14,510 bases of DNA, from positions 1-14,510 of the forward strand of contig JAJAYR010000391.1 in assembly GCA_026786155.1 (NCBI GenBank), written 5' to 3'. Position 1 is the stretch's first letter. Each line of letters opens with the position of its first letter. A program made the position numbers and the translations under genes. This stretch comes from Pyrinomonadaceae bacterium. Lineage in GTDB: Bacteria; Acidobacteriota; Blastocatellia; Pyrinomonadales; Pyrinomonadaceae. Below the pieces are notes generated by a model. It saw only the letters and a program-made list of their open reading frames with translations. It had not been told where the DNA came from and did not search any database. Positions 13,095 through 14,510 of the stretch are shown one piece after another.

Positions 13095-13299
13095 TAAATA
13101 CGCGATACAAATTTTTTGGAGCGACGAAGATGAAGCCGTCGTCGCCGTCTGCCGCGAATTTCCCGGACTTTCCGCTTTCGGCGAAACGCGCGAAGAAGCC
13201 CTGCGCGAAGCGCAGATTGCGCTCGATTTAATGATTGAGAATTATCAAAGCAAAGGAATTTCCTTGCCCGAACCGCAATCCGTTTTGCTTGCCGCTTAA
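13087..13299 (+). CDS. hicB: HicB-like antitoxin, short form
   Basis: A 70-residue protein with the HicB RNase-H-like fold: YAIQIFWSDEDEAVVAVCREFPGLSAFGETREEALREAQIALDLMIENY has the strand, acidic turn, P-G-L-S-A-F-G and E-A-L-R-E-A helix typical of this family. It should bind and block HicA. It ends soon after SLPEPQ and lacks the C-terminal helix-turn-helix or ribbon-helix-helix domain of long HicB proteins, so it probably cannot repress its own operon. Its start overlaps the end of hicA by eight bases. Its stop (13297-13299) interlocks with that of the opposite-strand purB, so the two genes overlap by four bases and no terminator fits between them. Confidence 0.87.
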   Translation: MSNKYAIQIFWSDEDEAVVAVCREFPGLSAFGETREEALREAQIALDLMIENYQSKGISLPEPQSVLLAA

Positions 13300-14510
13300 C
13301 CGAAAACCCGGTCGAAAACCTTGCCGACGTTTCGCAGATAATGTTCGTAAGAAAAAATTCGCTCGATTTCTTCCGCCGACAATTTATCGGTAATTTCCTC
13401 ATCGGCAAAAACCAAATCCCGAAACTCGCCGCCTTCGTCCCAAACCTTCATCGCATTTCGCTGCGCCAAAATATAAGCGTCTTCGCGCGAAACGCCTTTG
13501 TTGGTCAACGCCAAAAGTAACTGCCCGCTGAAAACCAAACCGCGAGTTAAGTTTAAATTCTTCAGCATAGTTTCGGGATAAACGACCAAACCGTCGAGCA
13601 AGGATGCGGTTTTCGCCAGAATGTAATCGAGCGCGGCGGACGAATCGGGCAGCACGATGCGTTCCGCCGATGAGTGCGAAATATCGCGTTCGTGCCAGAG
13701 CGCGACGTTTTCCAGCCCGACGATGGAATTGGCACGAATCGTCCGCGCCATTCCGCAAATCCTTTCTGACATAATCGGGTTGCGTTTGTGCGGCATCGCC
13801 GACGAACCTTTCTGTCCGACCTTAAATTTTTCCTGCGCTTCGCGGACTTCGGTTCTTTGCCAATGACGAACCTGCAAAGCGAATTTTTCGAGCGACGACG
13901 CGATAATCGCCAGCGTCGAAAGATATTCGGCGTAGCGGTCGCGCTGAATGACCTGCGTCGAAATCGGCGCAAAATTGATACCCAATTTCCGGCAAACTCG
14001 TTCTTCGACTTCCGGGTCGAGATGCGCGAACGCGCCGACCGCGCCGGAAATCTTGCCGACGGAAATCGTTTCTTTGGCTTTAATCAATCTTTCGCGGTTG
14101 CGCTGCATTTCGGCGAACCAGAGCGCGAAAGTCATCCCGAAACTCGTCGGTTCGGCGTGAATGCCGTGTGTGCGCCCGATTTGCGGCGTGTCTTTGAATT
14201 CATAAGCGCGACGTTTTAATACTTCTAAAAGCGCGTCAACTTTCGTCAGCAAAATCTCGCACGATTCCTTCAGCAAAAGCGCATTCGCCGTGTCCACGAC
14301 ATCGCTCGAAGTCAAACCGTAATGGACAAACCGCGCCGCGTCGCCGATGTTTTCCGCCAGATTCGTCGTAAAAGCGATGACATCGTGATCGGTCGTTTTC
14401 TCGATTTCGTTAATTCTTTCAACCGTAAAAGCCGCTTTCGATTTGATTTGTTCAAGCGCGTCCGCCGGAATGATCCCGTCTTCGGCGTGAACTTCGCAAA
14501 CCGCGATTTC
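13296..14510 (-). CDS. purB: Adenylosuccinate lyase PurB, 5' end beyond the window
   Basis: The frame is open to the window edge and gives 404 residues; relatives are about 430, so roughly 25-30 N-terminal residues are missing. PurB splits SAICAR to AICAR and adenylosuccinate to AMP, releasing fumarate, in the cytosol. Motifs, numbered from the window edge: TTDHDVIAF (40-48), HYGLTSSDVVDTA (62-74), GRTHGIHAEPTSFG (near 110) and the fumarase/ASL signature GSSAMPHKRNPI, with the flexible loop serine pair. A TTG at 14315, in the middle of the LTSSDVVD motif, could be mistaken for the start but would remove conserved residues. It lies 1 kb upstream of purS on the same strand, with three opposite-strand genes between them, so it is not in that operon. 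Confidence 0.96.
   Translation of the reverse strand, partial: EIAVCEVHAEDGIIPADALEQIKSKAAFTVERINEIEKTTDHDVIAFTTNLAENIGDAARFVHYGLTSSDVVDTANALLLKESCEILLTKVDALLEVLKRRAYEFKDTPQIGRTHGIHAEPTSFGMTFALWFAEMQRNRERLIKAKETISVGKISGAVGAFAHLDPEVEERVCRKLGINFAPISTQVIQRDRYAEYLSTLAIIASSLEKFALQVRHWQRTEVREAQEKFKVGQKGSSAMPHKRNPIMSERICGMARTIRANSIVGLENVALWHERDISHSSAERIVLPDSSAALDYILAKTASLLDGLVVYPETMLKNLNLTRGLVFSGQLLLALTNKGVSREDAYILAQRNAMKVWDEGGEFRDLVFADEEITDKLSAEEIERIFSYEHYLRNVGKVFDRVFG

Noticed and set aside
13788..14219. 143-codon frame opposite purB
   Set aside because: Arg/Asn/Phe-rich composition without motifs, fully within the well-conserved purB frame.
14313..14315. TTG as a start codon for purB
   Set aside because: The frame continues upstream with conserved PurB motifs (TTDHDVIAF, HYG before LTSSDVVD), so the gene extends beyond the window.

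Overview
The window reads as an ordinary chromosomal segment of a free-living bacterium, probably an Acidobacteriota of the Blastocatellia type. This placement is inferred from the long secreted protein ending in ADYDGDGKADIAVFRPSNGxWY repeats, the moderate base composition (roughly 45-48 % G+C by eye) and the many repeat-built intergenic hairpins; no marker gene confirms it. There is no phage, insertion sequence, CRISPR array, rRNA or tRNA.

Layout. 1-2900: a calcineurin-type metallophosphoesterase (-), a TMEM175-family potassium channel (+), a saccharopine dehydrogenase-family oxidoreductase (-), a possible 32-codon ORF and a small CsbD-like acidic protein (-). 2975-6230: a repeat hairpin, then a 1018-residue exported protein (-) with two P-domain-like modules, seven FG-GAP repeats and six C-terminal repeats, with its own promoter and Shine-Dalgarno. 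6231-7721: a leader with two palindromes, an acyl-CoA delta-9 desaturase (+), and a gene-free stretch with two strong hairpins. 7722-9528: a DedA membrane protein whose C-terminus is encoded by an octamer repeat, then a GHMP sugar kinase whose start abuts a heptamer repeat. 9529-10570: a repeat element with nested palindromes, a secreted protein of unknown function (+), and another heptamer hairpin. 10574-12246: purS and purQ (-), separated by a nucleotidyltransferase-like gene and a 63-codon gene. 12385-14510: a DUF4870/Tic20-like membrane protein (+) with a classic terminator, a HicA/HicB toxin-antitoxin pair (+), and purB (-), which runs off the right edge.

How the genes work together. purB, purS and purQ all serve de novo purine synthesis. 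PurS and PurQ are subunits of the same FGAM synthase (purL is not in the window), so the two foreign-looking genes between them are the most unusual gene arrangement here. The desaturase, DedA, DUF4870 and TMEM175 proteins are membrane or lipid functions but do not form one operon. The other theme is non-coding: at least five tandem-repeat or hairpin elements of different sequence occupy the gaps, one has become part of a protein, and one occupies a ribosome-binding region.
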